Shown here piece after piece: positions 49,184 through 58,121 of a DNA stretch of 64,000 nucleotides. The translations under genes were made by a program, and so were the position numbers. How positions within the stretch are numbered: position 1 is the stretch's first letter; each line of letters opens with the position of its first letter. Source of the stretch: Halotalea alkalilenta DSM 17697 (GTDB lineage Bacteria > Pseudomonadota > Gammaproteobacteria > Pseudomonadales > Halomonadaceae); NCBI RefSeq assembly GCF_000621205.1, contig NZ_KK211232.1:54609-118608 (forward strand). The letters are read 5' to 3'. Under the pieces are notes generated by a model. The model was not told the DNA's origin, ran no database searches, and was given only the letters and a program-made list of their open reading frames with translations.

Positions 49184-50005
49184 ATGACCCAATCCGGTAT
49201 TGGGCTGCCCGAGCTGCTGGCGCTCGAACCGCTCGAGGTGAACCTCTTTCGCGGTGTGAGCCTGGATCTCGGCCTGCCGCAGCTGTTCGGCGGGCACGTC
49301 CTCGCCCAGGCGCTGGCCGCCGCGGCTAAAACGGTGCCGAGCGAGCGCGCAGTGCACTCTCTGCACGGTTACTTTCTGCGCCCAGGCGACGCCAGCCGCC
49401 CGGTGGTCTACCAGGTCGACCCGACCCGCGATGGGGGCAGCTTCACCACCCGGCGCGTTACCGCAATCCAGTACGGCCAGCCGATCTTCTTCTGCAGCGC
49501 CTCTTTCCACCTGGAAGAGCCAGGCTTCGAACACCATAGCTCGGCACCAGCGCCGGACACCGCCTCCCCCGAGGCGCTGCTCGAGCGCGGTGTGCGAACA
49601 GAGCGGCTGCCCAACCTGCCGGTCGAGATCCTGCGCTGCGATCTCTCCCGCGATCCACCCCGCCAAAGCGTCTGGATCAGGCTGCTCGGCGAAGCGCCGG
49701 CCGACCCCGCCCTGCACCGCCAGATGCTGGCCTACGCCTCGGATCTTTGTCTGCTCGCCACCGCACTGCTGGCCCACGATAAACGTCCCCACGAGCCGGG
49801 GCTTCGAATCGCGAGTCTCGATCACGCCATCTGGTTCCACCGCGACCTCGACCTTCACGACTGGCATCTCTACCAGATGGACAGCCCCTGGGCCGGCGGC
49901 GCACGTGGCCTGAGCCATGGAGAGATCTTCGATCGCGGTGGCGCACTGGTCGCCACGACCATGCAGGAAGGATTGGTCCGCTTCTCGCCTCAATCATCCG
50001 GATAG
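49184..50005 (+). CDS. tesB: Acyl-CoA thioesterase II
   Basis: 273 residues, double hot-dog fold. VNLFRGVSLDLGLPQLFGGHVLAQAL and GGSFTTRRVTAIQYGQ match TesB, with the catalytic D/T/Q features expected from the family; SLDHAIWFHR marks the second hot-dog. It hydrolyses medium and long acyl-CoA. The ribosome site lies in a 12-bp palindrome GAGGAATTCCTC (49169-49180), which could fold and limit initiation. Its location within the ATP-grasp locus may be chance. Confidence 0.93.
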   Translation: MTQSGIGLPELLALEPLEVNLFRGVSLDLGLPQLFGGHVLAQALAAAAKTVPSERAVHSLHGYFLRPGDASRPVVYQVDPTRDGGSFTTRRVTAIQYGQPIFFCSASFHLEEPGFEHHSSAPAPDTASPEALLERGVRTERLPNLPVEILRCDLSRDPPRQSVWIRLLGEAPADPALHRQMLAYASDLCLLATALLAHDKRPHEPGLRIASLDHAIWFHRDLDLHDWHLYQMDSPWAGGARGLSHGEIFDRGGALVATTMQEGLVRFSPQSSG

Positions 50006-50415
50006 CGAGATCCTGCCGGCTTCAGACTGCTAACAAATTATTTGAAAATGCTACGATGGCTTCCAGCCGCCTCCGAGAGCGCGCTGGACGGCAATCGATT
50101 GCACCGGGGTTTGCGACATGGATGTCGCAAAAGGCGCGCCCGGACAGGGACGTCCATGCGCGCCGACCCGAGGGCAATCGATTGATCGGCCAGGGTTTCG
50201 CGATCTCGTGGCGGCGCGTCCCCCTAAAGGGGGAGCGCGAGGGGACCGCCCCTCGCATCTAAGCGAGCATGAGGTGCGTTAGGACCCAAACGGTTCTCGA
50301 CTCGCCAGGATCGAGAGCGTCGCTGGGTCAAAAGGGGTTTGTCATTAATCTGAAGCCGGCGACCGGATCGTCCGGTCGCCGGCCTTCTCGCCGCCTTGCT
50401 GGGGAATACGACCGC
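50006..50415. other. Hairpin-rich non-coding region
   Basis: 410 bp without a credible gene. It holds two copies of GGCAATCGATTG (50090-50101 and 50173-50184), a palindrome TTTGCGACAT-GG-ATGTCGCAAA (50110-50131), GGCGCGC/GCGCGCC (50133-50164), CCCCC-TAAA-GGGGG (50220-50233), GCGAGGGG-ACCG-CCCCTCGC (50237-50256), GACCCA/TGGGTC enclosing TCTCGA/TCGAGA (50283-50329) and a final 13-bp hairpin (50355-50383). Small open frames on both strands exist but show no protein features. Candidate small RNA or dispersed intergenic repeat. Confidence 0.6.
50353..50387 (+). terminator. Strong 13-bp hairpin between tesB region and zinc peptidase gene
   Basis: GCCGGCGACCGGA (50355-50367) pairs with TCCGGTCGCCGGC (50371-50383) around TCG. 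It lies between convergent genes; the tail (cttctcg) is only moderately T-rich. May end tesB or an upstream small RNA. Confidence 0.6.
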
Positions 50416-51480
50416 TCAGCCCGCGTAGGCGTTGGCGCACGCTCTCTTCACCAGCCCATCGATGTAGCGCAGCTTCTCGACCACGCTGTCGTTGAGCACC
50501 ACCGGCACCAAGTCGAGCAGTCCCATGTCGCGGTTGAGCTCGTTGATCGAGAGCCCTACCCTCTGCCAGGCGATCAGCATCTGATCGAGGCTGCGATCAT
50601 GGTCGACCCGGGTGAAGCCCAGGCCCTTGGCGGTGTCGAGCACCGAGACGATGTCGAGATAGAGCGCGAAGGTCTCGGCGAAGTCCTCCCAGGGATGCAT
50701 GGTGGCGTACGCGGAGACGTAGTGGAGTTCCCAGCCGGCGGGCGGTCCCTGGTGGTAGTGGCGCTCGAGCGCCTCGGCATAGGTCGGCGAGTTGTGATCG
50801 CCGAACACTGCGATGCAGGCGGCTTCGTCGCGATTCTGGACCAGCAGGTCCCAATAATAGTGACCGATCTCGTGGCGAAAATGGCCGATCAGGGTGCGAT
50901 GCGCCTCCCCCATGTCGACCCTGAGCCGCTCGCGCTCGGCGTCGTCCGCCTCGCGCACGTTGATGGTGATGTGACCGTTGGCATGGCCGGTATAGACCGT
51001 CTGGTCACCGACCTGGCGCCACAGCCCGTCATTGGGCAGCGCATCCGCCATGAACGAGAACGATAGCGGCAGCGGCGCACCCTCGACGTGCTTGTCCGGA
51101 TGCGGCAGCTCGACCAGATCGAGGGTGTAGAACAGCCTGCGCTTGGCGCTTTCGAGCGCGGCCCAGCGTGTCAGCGCCCCATCCACGGAAAGATCGGGAA
51201 TCATCTCATTGCAGCGGCAGCAGTCACAGAGCTCGGGCGCGCCCCCTTGGCCGTCGAGCTCGACCATCCGGTTGCACACCCCATAGTCGCGGTAGTTGGC
51301 GCATTTCAAAAGACTCGCACCGCATTCGGGGTTGGTGCAGCGATAGCCGCCCGCATCCAAGGGCTCTAGCGCATGGATACCATCGCAGGCCGGGCACCAG
51401 CCCACTTCGCGACCACAGGAGAGACATTGGCTGTTGTCGAAGAACAGGCGAGTGGAGCAGACACATTCGAAGACGCGCAT
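50416..51480 (-). CDS. Zinc-ribbon zincin-type peptidase
   Basis: 354 residues. The N-terminal ~90 residues hold many cysteines in zinc-ribbon pairs (CVC, CLSC, CPAC, CTNPEC, CDCCRC). The C-terminal domain has the metallopeptidase motif HEIGH at 203-207 within GHFRHEIGHYYWD; a downstream WEDFAETFALYLD helix may supply the third zinc ligand. This family (often called putative zinc-binding metallopeptidase) recurs beside circularly permuted ATP-grasp, alpha-E and transglutaminase genes, as here. Substrate unknown; a peptide produced by the locus is a natural guess. Confidence 0.87.
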   Translation of the reverse strand: MRVFECVCSTRLFFDNSQCLSCGREVGWCPACDGIHALEPLDAGGYRCTNPECGASLLKCANYRDYGVCNRMVELDGQGGAPELCDCCRCNEMIPDLSVDGALTRWAALESAKRRLFYTLDLVELPHPDKHVEGAPLPLSFSFMADALPNDGLWRQVGDQTVYTGHANGHITINVREADDAERERLRVDMGEAHRTLIGHFRHEIGHYYWDLLVQNRDEAACIAVFGDHNSPTYAEALERHYHQGPPAGWELHYVSAYATMHPWEDFAETFALYLDIVSVLDTAKGLGFTRVDHDRSLDQMLIAWQRVGLSINELNRDMGLLDLVPVVLNDSVVEKLRYIDGLVKRACANAYAG

Positions 51481-51567
51481 GGAGATACTCTCGTGAGGCG
51501 ACCGATCGTGGAACTGCTAAAGGATAGACGGTTGCGACGACAGCGCTACATCGACGAGCGAACAGGC

Positions 51568-52026
51568 TCAGCAGGGCAGGATGGCGATGATGTGGGATTC
51601 GAGATCGTCCGCGTCGACATCGCGTTCGGAGACCGCAATGGCACGCACGCTGATCCCCTTGCGATGCATCCGGCGGTCGGAGCCGGCGACCAGCGGATGC
51701 CAGCCGGCCAGCCTGCGACCTTCGCCGAGCCTGCGGTAGGCGCAGGTAGAAGGCAGCCAGTCGAACTCATAGAGGTTTTCGCGCGTAAGCTTGGTGCACT
51801 CGGCGACTTCGGTGAAACGGTTGGCATAGTCGCTGCAGCGGCAGCTGTCGATATCGAGCAGCTTGCAGGCGACATCGAGCAGCGCCAGGTCACCGCTCTC
51901 CTCGTCTTCGATCTTGACCAGGCAGCAGCGTCCGCAGCCGTCGCAGAGCGCCTCCCACTCGGCATCGTTCAATGCATCGAGCGGATAGCGCTCCCAGAAC
52001 CGCTCGCGCAGCGCGACATCCGGCAT
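51568..52026 (-). CDS. ycgN: YcgN family cysteine cluster protein (UPF0260)
   Basis: 152 residues. The N-terminal cluster CDGCGRCCLVK plus further conserved Cys (CRCSDY, CTKL, CAYR) suggests metal or Fe-S binding; function unknown. Its ATG begins 1 nt after the ycgL stop, and GAGGGA inside the ycgL end serves as ribosome site. Third gene of rnd-ycgL-ycgN, an arrangement common in gammaproteobacteria. Confidence 0.93.
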   Translation of the reverse strand: MPDVALRERFWERYPLDALNDAEWEALCDGCGRCCLVKIEDEESGDLALLDVACKLLDIDSCRCSDYANRFTEVAECTKLTRENLYEFDWLPSTCAYRRLGEGRRLAGWHPLVAGSDRRMHRKGISVRAIAVSERDVDADDLESHIIAILPC

Positions 52027-52027
52027 C

Positions 52028-52321
52028 TCAGTAGCGTCCCTCGGTCGGCGCGCGATAGAGATCGAGCATCGAAGGATCGCGCGGCGGCGGCATCTGCAGA
52101 TAGAAACCCTGCTCGCGCACCAGCCGGATCACCTCGCTCGCCTCGACCCGCGCCATCCGCCGCTCGGGCGTCAGCACCAGCACCATCGACGGCTCCGGCT
52201 TGCCGAATCGCTCGAGCAGCGCCTCGGGCACCCGGGCGAGCCCCTCGCCCCGATCGACGTAGAGATAGGTCTCATCGCGGCGCGGACTGCGATAGACCTG
52301 ACAGATCAACCGATCGCTCAT
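52028..52321 (-). CDS. ycgL: YcgL domain protein
   Basis: 97 residues from ATG 52321, with GGAGG 9 nt upstream; the upstream extension of the frame is inside rnd. Motifs CQVYRSPRRDETYLYVD and GFYLQMPPP are typical of YcgL. A small alpha/beta protein of unknown function. The start overlaps the rnd stop (ATGA). Confidence 0.93.
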   Translation of the reverse strand: MSDRLICQVYRSPRRDETYLYVDRGEGLARVPEALLERFGKPEPSMVLVLTPERRMARVEASEVIRLVREQGFYLQMPPPRDPSMLDLYRAPTEGRY

Positions 52322-53490
52322 CCCCGTGTACCTCCCTCGAGCCGAGGCTCCTCGTCTTCCGCAGGGCCGCGACCAACCTTGAGCGCATCGCGCAGCGCGT
52401 CGTCGAGCAGCGCGCCACGCCAGCCTTCGAGCGAACAATCGTCGAGCCGTCCCCGCAGGTCCGCCTGCACCCAGGCGTCGAGATCGCGCCGCCGGGCGAG
52501 CAGCTCGGCGGCGAGTCCAAGGCGCTCGGCCTGCTTCTCGACCACCCGCTTCAGCACTTTCAGCCGCCTGCGGTAATCGTTGCTCACCGGCGAAGGCAGC
52601 GCACGGGGCAGTTGCGATGCATCGATCGCCTGGGCGGCCTTGACCAGCCCGAGCAGCGTATCGCTTTCACGCTTGATCAGCGCCGGCTTGATCTCCGGTA
52701 CCTCGGCGAGCTCGAAGCGATTCTTCGGCATCCTCTCCGCGACGGCGAACAAAAGCCCATCGTTGGCCAACCACCCACGCGGCACATCTCGAGCCCGCAC
52801 CGCCTCCTCACGCCAGGCGCAAAGTGCCGCATAGGCGGCGAGACTGCGCGGTGACAGCCGCCAGGCATTGCGATTGCGCAGGTGGTAGGCGTCGAGCGCT
52901 TTACCGGCCTTCGCCGTATCGATCATCGCCTGGCAGTCCGACTCGACCCACTCGAGGCGCTCGAGGTGTTCGAGCGCCGCCCGCTGGGCACGCCAGAGCT
53001 GCGGCAGGTAGAGGACGTCGAGCATGGCGTAGCGGCGCTGCTGCTCGGAGAGCGGACGCGCCAGCCAGTCGGAGCGAGTGGCATCCTTAGGGATCTCGAT
53101 ACCGAGCCGGCGCTCCACCAGGCGCTGATAGCTGATCGCCGTATCCCCGCCGCAGAACCCCTCGGCGACCTGGGTATCGATCAAAGGCTCGGGCAGGCAC
53201 CCCGCCCAGGCGGCGAGCACTTCCAAGTCCTCGCTGCAAGCGTGAATCAGCTTGAGCGGTCCCTGGGGACCAAGCAGCGCGCGCAGCGCATCGCTTGCCT
53301 CGACCGCGCAAGGGTCGATCAACCACACCCGTTCTCCGTCGCTGAGCTGGATCAGCGCAGGGATGGCGTGGAAGGTGGTCTCGCGCATGAACTCGGTGTC
53401 GAGACCGACCGCTTCGCAGTTCGAAAGCGCGGCGCAGGCTTCGTCGAGCGCCTCGGTAGTGGCTACCCAGTAGCCCTGGGACGTGTTCAT
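52318..53490 (-). CDS. rnd: Ribonuclease D
   Basis: 390 residues from ATG 53490, with GAGAG 6 nt upstream. The DEDD exonuclease motifs are DTEF (31-34), HACSEDL (83-89) and a downstream YAMLDVLYL; an HRDC domain follows. It trims tRNA 3' ends. The upstream 315 bp to recR hold no gene; I see no convincing rnd promoter there. First gene of rnd-ycgL-ycgN. Confidence 0.95.
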   Translation of the reverse strand: MNTSQGYWVATTEALDEACAALSNCEAVGLDTEFMRETTFHAIPALIQLSDGERVWLIDPCAVEASDALRALLGPQGPLKLIHACSEDLEVLAAWAGCLPEPLIDTQVAEGFCGGDTAISYQRLVERRLGIEIPKDATRSDWLARPLSEQQRRYAMLDVLYLPQLWRAQRAALEHLERLEWVESDCQAMIDTAKAGKALDAYHLRNRNAWRLSPRSLAAYAALCAWREEAVRARDVPRGWLANDGLLFAVAERMPKNRFELAEVPEIKPALIKRESDTLLGLVKAAQAIDASQLPRALPSPVSNDYRRRLKVLKRVVEKQAERLGLAAELLARRRDLDAWVQADLRGRLDDCSLEGWRGALLDDALRDALKVGRGPAEDEEPRLEGGTRG

Positions 53491-53805
53491 TTCGACTCTC
53501 TTGACTGAAGCGTGTTGAGAATAAGCCAGCGATCGCGCTGCTGGCGCAATGCTTGCCTGGCGCGGCAGGCCCGCCACGCATCGTTTGCCACCTCTGGCGC
53601 GACGAGTGCTGCACGCTCAACACGCCCCGGGGTTTATCGCATTTTTCCACCCGCGCCGCATGCGTCGGCAAGGGCGGCGGGACGGGCTGCTAACGGCATG
53701 GCATGGCAGAGGCGCTAGCGTGCAGACGTACGCACCGCTTACCTCGATAATGCCTGCAAACGGGAAACCGGGATGCGCTCGGCGCGACGCAGCGACCCGT
53801 AGCGC
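53491..53805. other. Gene-free stretch between recR and rnd
   Basis: 315 bp downstream of recR and upstream of rnd, both leftward. No credible coding frame, no tRNA and no obvious terminator hairpin with T-tract. Presumably carries the rnd promoter. Confidence 0.5.
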
Positions 53806-54408
53806 TCAGGACGTGAATGGCAGGCGTCCGCTGAACGCGCGCGAGAGCGTGCCGCCGTCGACGTACTCGAGCTCACCGCCGAGCGGTACGCCATAGGCCA
53901 GCCGCGTACAGCGCACCTCATAGGGACGCAGCTGCTCGGAGATGTAGTGGGCGCTGGCCTCCCCTTCGACGGTGGGATTGGTCGCCAGCACCACTTCCTC
54001 ATAGTCGTGCCCGGCCACCTCCGCCTCCAGGCGCTCGAGTCCAAGCTCTTCCGGACCGATGCCATCGAGCGGCGAGAGGTGGCCGTGGAGGACGAAGTAG
54101 CGGCCGCGATAGCCACCGGCCTCCTCGATCGCCAGCAGGTCGGCGGGCGATTCGACTACGCAGAGCATGCGCTCGTCGCGCCTGGGATCCTCGCAGAGCG
54201 CGCAGAGATCGTGCTCGGTCAGGTTGCGACAGCGCTGGCAATAGCCGATCCGCGCCAGGGCTTCACCCAGCGCAGCGACGATCCGCTCGCCGCCGGCGCG
54301 ATCGCGTTCGAGCAAATGCAGCGCCATGCGCTGAGCGCTCTTGGGGCCGACCCCCGGCAGGATGCGGAAGGCCTCGACCAAGCGCTCGAAGAGGGGTGAG
54401 AAGCTCAT
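53806..54408 (-). CDS. recR: Recombination protein RecR
   Basis: 200 residues. A helix-hairpin-helix ([17 protein letters not shown]), a four-Cys zinc finger (CQRC...CALC) and a Toprim domain ([26 protein letters not shown]) appear in the usual order. It works with RecF and RecO in gap repair. ATG overlaps the ybaB stop by one base; third gene of dnaX-ybaB-recR. Confidence 0.97.
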   Translation of the reverse strand: MSFSPLFERLVEAFRILPGVGPKSAQRMALHLLERDRAGGERIVAALGEALARIGYCQRCRNLTEHDLCALCEDPRRDERMLCVVESPADLLAIEEAGGYRGRYFVLHGHLSPLDGIGPEELGLERLEAEVAGHDYEEVVLATNPTVEGEASAHYISEQLRPYEVRCTRLAYGVPLGGELEYVDGGTLSRAFSGRLPFTS

Positions 54409-54734
54409 CAGAACGGCAGCTTGAACCCAGCCGGCAGATTGAGCCCGGCGGTCGCTTCCTCCATCTTGCTGCGCGAGTTGGCCTCGACCTTGCGCACCGC
54501 GTCGTTGACCGCGGCGGCGAGCAGATCCTCGAGGAACTCCTTGTCCTCTTCCATCACGCTGGGATCGAGAGCGATACGGATCACGTCATGGCGACCATTC
54601 ATCGTGACCTTGACCATTCCGGCGCCGGCCTCACCCTCGACCTGCTGCTGGGCGATCTCTTCCTGCACCTGCTGCATCTTTTCCTGCATCTGCTGGGCCT
54701 GCTTCATCAGGCCGCCCATACCACCCTTGAACAT
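54408..54734 (-). CDS. ybaB: Nucleoid-associated YbaB/EbfC protein
   Basis: 108 residues from ATG 54734, preceded by AGGAGA at 6 nt (GTG 54740 is less well placed). A Gln/Met-rich N-terminal helix ([19 protein letters not shown]) and the NGR.DV.RI core are typical. Binds DNA as a dimer. Middle gene of dnaX-ybaB-recR. Confidence 0.96.
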   Translation of the reverse strand: MFKGGMGGLMKQAQQMQEKMQQVQEEIAQQQVEGEAGAGMVKVTMNGRHDVIRIALDPSVMEEDKEFLEDLLAAAVNDAVRKVEANSRSKMEEATAGLNLPAGFKLPF

Positions 54735-54808
54735 GGCCACTCTCCTTAAGCTAACGATGATCTGCTCGGTGAATCGAGGGATACCAGTGGAGGCATGACG
54801 CCGTTCGT

Positions 54809-56860
54809 TCAGGCGTCGTTCTCGAGCGAACGCACGCTCGCTTCGAGCAGCCGCGCGCCGAACTGCTCCTCCAGCGCTCTTATATGCGGGTCGCGCCTGA
54901 GCGCTTCAACCGCCCGTGCCTGGCGTTCAGCCCTGAGTCGCTCCCGCTGGGCGTGAGGCGTCTCGATGCCGGGGTCGATCTCGCCCGGTTCGATGGTCAC
55001 TCTTCTCGCTGCCCCGAGCTTGGCCAGTCCCGCCTCCAGCCTGCGCACGTGGATCTCGGCATTCATCGCCGCCTGGGAGGGATCGAGGCGCAGCGCGAGA
55101 ACGCCGTCCCGATCCTCGATCACCGCGCAGTGGGCGAGCAGGTTACCGGTGATTCCACCGAGACCGAGATTGGGAAAGATCCCAAGCCAGGCGACTTGGT
55201 CGATCGTCGCGCCGGTGGGTAGCGAGAACCCCTCCACGGCGTCATCGTCATCGGTCTCCTGCTCCGCCGGCACCGCCTCGCTGGTCGACGAAGCGAGCGC
55301 ATCGGTGAACGCCTCGCTCAGCTGTGACGCCGCATTGGGAGAAGCGTACTCGGCATAGGCGCGCTCGTCGTCATCGTCTTCGTCGTCGAGCGGCTGCGCC
55401 TCGTAGCTTGCGAACTCGCCGGCGGCGCTGGACGAAGGCCCAGGAGCGGGGCTGCGCTCAGGCTCCGCTGCAGGCTCGGGCTCGGGCGGCGATTCAGGTT
55501 CGGGCTCGGGCTCGATGGGAGATCCTGCCGCCGCCGGCGCCACCTGCTGCGGCGCTACCTGCTGCGGCGGCGCTTCTGCAGCGGAGCTGGCGGCTATCGC
55601 GCGCTCCTCCGGCACCGATGCGGTGCTCCAGGGCGGTTCGGCCGCGGGGCCGGCGGCTGGCGGAGGTTCGTCGGCGGCCTGCGCCGGCGCCGGGGCCGCC
55701 TGCTGGCCATCGCGCGCCTCGCGCTGGCCGCCGTCACCGCGCAGCGGCAGCGGCGTCTGGGCGGGTCGCGGTACGCCCTGGGGGCGGAAGGCGAGCATCC
55801 GCAGCAGGGTCATCTCGAGCGCGGTGCGAGGCTCGGGCGCGTTCTCCATGTCGGCGCGACCGGAAAGCGCGATCTGGTAGTAGAGCTGTACGTCCTCGGC
55901 GGTGAAGCCATTGGCCAGCGCGAGCAAGGCGTCGCGGTCACCGAAGCCGTTGTCGAGCGCCTGCGGCACCATCTGGGCGATCGCCAGCCGGTGGAACAGC
56001 CCCGCCAGCTCATCGAGCACCGCGCCGAAATCCGGCGCATGCTCGGCGAGCGCCGCGACCTCGGCGAGCACCTTGGCGGCGTCGATCTCGCCGAGCGCTT
56101 CGGCCAGCTTGAGGATGTGGCGGTGATCGAGGGTGCCGAGCATCGCCGCGACATCGGCTTCGCTGACCGTTCCCTGGCCGAAGGCGATCGCCTGGTCGGT
56201 GAGCGAGAGCGCATCGCGCATCGAGCCGTCCGCGGCGCGCCCCAGCAGCCACAGCGCGCGCTCGTCGAAGCTCACCCCCTCCTCGCCGAGGACGCGGGAA
56301 AGATGCCCGACCACGCGCTCCGGCGGCATCATCTTGAGCGCGAACTGCAGGCAGCGTGACAGCACCGTGATCGGCAGCTTCTGCGGATCGGTGGTGGCGA
56401 GCAGGAACTTGACGTGGGGCGGCGGCTCTTCGAGCGTCTTGAGCAGCGCATTGAAGCTGTGCGACGAGAGCATGTGCACTTCGTCGATCAGATAGACCTT
56501 GTAGCGTCCCTGGGTCGGCGCGTACTGCACGTTGTCGAGCAGTTCGCGGGTGTCCTCGACCTTGGTCCTGGAGGCGGCGTCGACCTCGATCAGATCGACG
56601 AAGCGCCCCTCGTCGATCGCCCGGCAGGCCTGGCATTCGCCGCAGGGATTCGAAGTCACTCCGCGTTCGCAATTGAGGCACTTGGCCAGGATACGGGCGA
56701 TGGTGGTCTTGCCGACCCCGCGGGTGCCGGTGAACAGGTAGGCGTGGTGCAGGCGCTCCTGGTCGAGCGCATTGATCAGCGCCCGGGAGACGTGCTCCTG
56801 GCCGACGAGCTCATGGAAAGTGCGTGGCCGCCATTTGCGGGCCAATACCTGGTAGCTCAT
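54809..56860 (-). CDS. dnaX: DNA polymerase III subunits gamma/tau
   Basis: 683 residues. Walker A GTRGVGKT (45-52), zinc-binding C64/C73/C76/C79, DEVH and the SRC box (VLSRCLQF) define the clamp-loader ATPase. Residues from about 370 to 530 form a Pro/Ala/Glu-rich linker with runs of acidic residues, followed by the tau C-terminal domain that binds polymerase and helicase. I see no A6G slippery site in the linker, so the E. coli-type frameshift to gamma is not evident. The 4.5S RNA gene lies just upstream. Confidence 0.96.
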   Translation of the reverse strand: MSYQVLARKWRPRTFHELVGQEHVSRALINALDQERLHHAYLFTGTRGVGKTTIARILAKCLNCERGVTSNPCGECQACRAIDEGRFVDLIEVDAASRTKVEDTRELLDNVQYAPTQGRYKVYLIDEVHMLSSHSFNALLKTLEEPPPHVKFLLATTDPQKLPITVLSRCLQFALKMMPPERVVGHLSRVLGEEGVSFDERALWLLGRAADGSMRDALSLTDQAIAFGQGTVSEADVAAMLGTLDHRHILKLAEALGEIDAAKVLAEVAALAEHAPDFGAVLDELAGLFHRLAIAQMVPQALDNGFGDRDALLALANGFTAEDVQLYYQIALSGRADMENAPEPRTALEMTLLRMLAFRPQGVPRPAQTPLPLRGDGGQREARDGQQAAPAPAQAADEPPPAAGPAAEPPWSTASVPEERAIAASSAAEAPPQQVAPQQVAPAAAGSPIEPEPEPESPPEPEPAAEPERSPAPGPSSSAAGEFASYEAQPLDDEDDDDERAYAEYASPNAASQLSEAFTDALASSTSEAVPAEQETDDDDAVEGFSLPTGATIDQVAWLGIFPNLGLGGITGNLLAHCAVIEDRDGVLALRLDPSQAAMNAEIHVRRLEAGLAKLGAARRVTIEPGEIDPGIETPHAQRERLRAERQARAVEALRRDPHIRALEEQFGARLLEASVRSLENDA

Positions 56861-57025
56861 GTAGGCGAACGGTATCCTTGACGGCTAGAACCTGCGCCGA
56901 CCGCCGTAGGGACGGCTGGTAACGATCGGGGGCAGCGAAGTGCTGGCGAGGCGCCATCTTAGCGCGTCGCATGGGCCGCGCGCGAGCCGGCCTGGGCAAG
57001 TCGAAGGAAGAGCTGAAATGGAGGC

Positions 57026-57131
57026 GGCCCCCGCCAGCCACATCCCGGCACACGACTCCATCACTACCGTTGCTCCCTTCCGGGCCTGGCGGGGTTCGCG
57101 ATTTCACGTTGCGGGAGGACCGATGGGGGCC
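57026..57131 (-). ncRNA. ffs: 4.5S signal recognition particle RNA
   Basis: On the minus strand the ends GGCCCCC and GGGGGCC pair, and the apical domain contains the conserved SRP core: AGGCCCGGAAGGGAGCA followed by a GTGCCGGGATGTGGCTGGC 3' strand. About 106 nt, close to E. coli 4.5S RNA (114 nt). It partners Ffh in membrane targeting. It sits upstream of dnaX, as in pseudomonads. The AT-rich DNA just upstream (57132-57190) must hold the promoter. Confidence 0.93.
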
Positions 57132-57317
57132 ACCATAACCGACTCGACCAAAAATCTTTTCAAATCATTGAGTTGAAAGAACAGCACTGGTCGATCGAGG
57201 CGCCATCTTAGCAACTGCGCCGGCCCCCGGCAAGCGCATCGAGACACCTCCCGGGACACCACTGCGCGACCAGGCCCGTTATACTCTGCGCGCCCTCTAC
57301 GCCGCTGGACCCTGGTC

Positions 57318-58121
57318 ATGAACGATGCCACGAACGACGCCCACTCCCCTTTGCGACTCGACCAGCTGCTGGTCGAGCTTGGCCTGGCCCGCTCGCGCAC
57401 CCGCGCCCAGCGGCTGATCAAGCATGGCCGCGTGAGCCTGCTCGGCCCGGGCGGCGAACGGGTGGTGAAACGACCAGGCGAGAAACTGCCGCGAGACAGC
57501 CGGTTCAGGCTCGAGGAAGACCCGCAGGAGCGCTATGTGTCCCGGGCGGGGCTCAAGCTCGAGGGGCTGCTCGACGGCCTGGGGATCGATCTCGAAGGCC
57601 AGATCCTGCTTGATGTCGGCCAGTCGACCGGCGGCTTCAGCGACTGCGCGCTGCGTTTCGGCGCGGCCCGAGTGATCGGCATCGAAGTCGGCCACGGCCA
57701 GCTCGACGAGACCCTGCGCCAGGACGCCCGGGTGGTCTGTCTCGAAGGCGTCAATGCCCGGGCACTGCCCGACGCACGGCTGCGCGAGCTCGCCCCCGAG
57801 GGCCTGGATGGCGCGATGATCGACGTCTCGTTCATCTCCCAGACGCTGATCCTGCCCGAGCTCGCCCGGCTGCTGCCGCCGAACGCCGGGCTCTACAGCC
57901 TGGTCAAGCCGCAGTTCGAGCTCTCCCCGGACGAGATCGATGGCCGTGGCCTGGTCCGCCACCCCCGCCACTACGCCGAGGTCGAGAGGCGGCTGCGCAA
58001 AGCGGCGGCCGATGCGGGCTTCGAAGTCCTGCACTGGGAGAAGAGCGTGATCCTCGGCGGCGACGGCAACCAGGAGTTCATGATGCTGGCGCGACGCCTC
58101 GGCCACGCTCAGGAGGGCTGA
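57318..58121 (+). CDS. tlyA: TlyA-family S4/FtsJ rRNA methyltransferase
   Basis: 267 residues. An N-terminal S4 RNA-binding domain (RLDQLLVELGLARSRTRAQR, about 13-32) joins a Rossmann methyltransferase with DVGQSTGGFSD as the SAM-binding motif. The family 2'-O-methylates rRNA cytidines (TlyA) and includes haemolysin-annotated proteins; the exact target here is unknown. The ribosome site is weak. Its 3' end overlaps the convergent channel gene by 13 bp. Confidence 0.87.
   Translation: MNDATNDAHSPLRLDQLLVELGLARSRTRAQRLIKHGRVSLLGPGGERVVKRPGEKLPRDSRFRLEEDPQERYVSRAGLKLEGLLDGLGIDLEGQILLDVGQSTGGFSDCALRFGAARVIGIEVGHGQLDETLRQDARVVCLEGVNARALPDARLRELAPEGLDGAMIDVSFISQTLILPELARLLPPNAGLYSLVKPQFELSPDEIDGRGLVRHPRHYAEVERRLRKAAADAGFEVLHWEKSVILGGDGNQEFMMLARRLGHAQEG

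Noticed and set aside
50022-50262. Short open frames on both strands in the hairpin-rich region
   Set aside because: Both translations are explained by GC-rich inverted repeats; neither has a ribosome site or domain, so the DNA/RNA structure is the better explanation.
55300-55800. dnaX programmed frameshift signal
   Set aside because: No run of six A residues followed by G on the coding strand was found in the linker, so I do not call a gamma-producing frameshift.
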